Shown: positions 63,983 to 64,000 of the stretch, piece after piece | Numbering within the stretch: position 1 is the first letter of the stretch | How the letters are laid out: the number at the start of each line of letters is the position of its first letter | Assembly: GCA_914767885.1 (NCBI GenBank) | Contig: CAJZBQ010000014.1 | Span: 124,001-188,000 of the forward strand | From: Blepharisma stoltei | Taxonomy: Eukaryota > Ciliophora > Heterotrichea > Heterotrichida > Blepharismidae | Direction of reading: 5' to 3' | Length of the DNA: 64,000 nt | The notes under the pieces: model-generated | The model's input: only the letters and a program-made list of their open reading frames with translations | What the model was told of the DNA's origin: nothing | The model's database searches: none | Made by a program: the position numbers and the translations under genes

Positions 63983-64000
63983 TTGAGCTTTTTTTATTAT

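Noticed and set aside
1-64000. Bacterial or viral origin of GC-rich islands
   Set aside because: Their edges are insertion duplications in host sequence and they carry no bacterial or viral genes.
1-64000. CRISPR arrays, rRNA and tRNA genes
   Set aside because: No regular spaced repeats, rRNA blocks or complete tRNA folds were seen. The GGTTCGAG in R1 is too little for a tRNA.

Overview
The window is germline-type (micronuclear, or IES-retaining) DNA of a heterotrich ciliate, most likely Blepharisma. Four observations support this. (1) TGA is read as tryptophan at conserved Trp positions in many genes, and every gene ends in TAA or TAG. (2) Introns are 15 nt, with one of 16 nt. (3) Protein-coding genes are cut by short AT-rich segments (49-169 bp) flanked by TA-containing direct repeats. 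Removing one repeat copy plus the segment restores both frame and family homology. (4) Larger mobile elements (about 330-810 bp) also sit inside genes and can be removed just as cleanly. I could place 28 short internal eliminated sequences (IESs) and 8 larger insertions inside genes, and every resulting gene length is a multiple of three.

Layout. 0.3-3.6 kb: 2-hydroxyacyl-CoA lyase, a thiol dioxygenase and a TPR protein, all on the minus strand. 3.7-8.5 kb: a hypothetical protein, the selenocysteine elongation factor EFSec, a coiled-coil protein and MICU, the uniporter regulator. 8.8-12 kb: lysine-ketoglutarate reductase and a UDP-glycosyltransferase. 12-20.5 kb: PX-START protein, protein kinase, EF-hand/PH protein, a CxxC hypothetical and an EamA transporter, with MITE copies and a GC-rich retroposon between them. 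20.5-22.2 kb: gene-poor, with a decayed gene. 22-30 kb: NEK-like kinase, MFS transporter, BPI-family protein and a fused F-BAR/TBC protein. 30-35.7 kb: FYVE/coiled-coil protein, a hypothetical, IQUB, and a MITE carrying a nested retroposon. 35.7-48.3 kb: poly(A)-binding protein, two gene remnants or small genes, a large kelch membrane protein, a Rab GTPase and a GUP1-like MBOAT acyltransferase. 48.4-55.5 kb: branched-chain E2, RING-PHD protein, CCCH protein, and a secreted three-repeat protein. 55.6-64 kb: a tripled calyphosin-like EF-hand protein, a hypothetical, the ribosome-biogenesis GTPase NOG1, and the mitochondrial calcium uniporter MCU at the right edge.

Three classes of germline element are visible. 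The short IESs cluster in length near 65, 73, 85 and so on, close to a helical-turn spacing. The C/G-ended MITEs are flanked by 3-bp TNA duplications (TAA, TTA or TCA) and carry a hairpin at one end. The GC-rich retroposon-like elements begin with AAATGGC or AATATGGCG, end in a short repeat tail, and mostly carry 10-15-bp target-site duplications. Four of the seven GC-rich elements lie inside genes, which requires them to be cut out precisely when the somatic genome is made.

Functional links: MCU and MICU encode pore and gatekeeper of the same mitochondrial calcium channel. EFSec implies that UGA also serves selenocysteine in a cell that reads UGA as tryptophan. Limits: all boundaries were deduced by eye from reading frames and remembered family sequence, with no alignment or search run.
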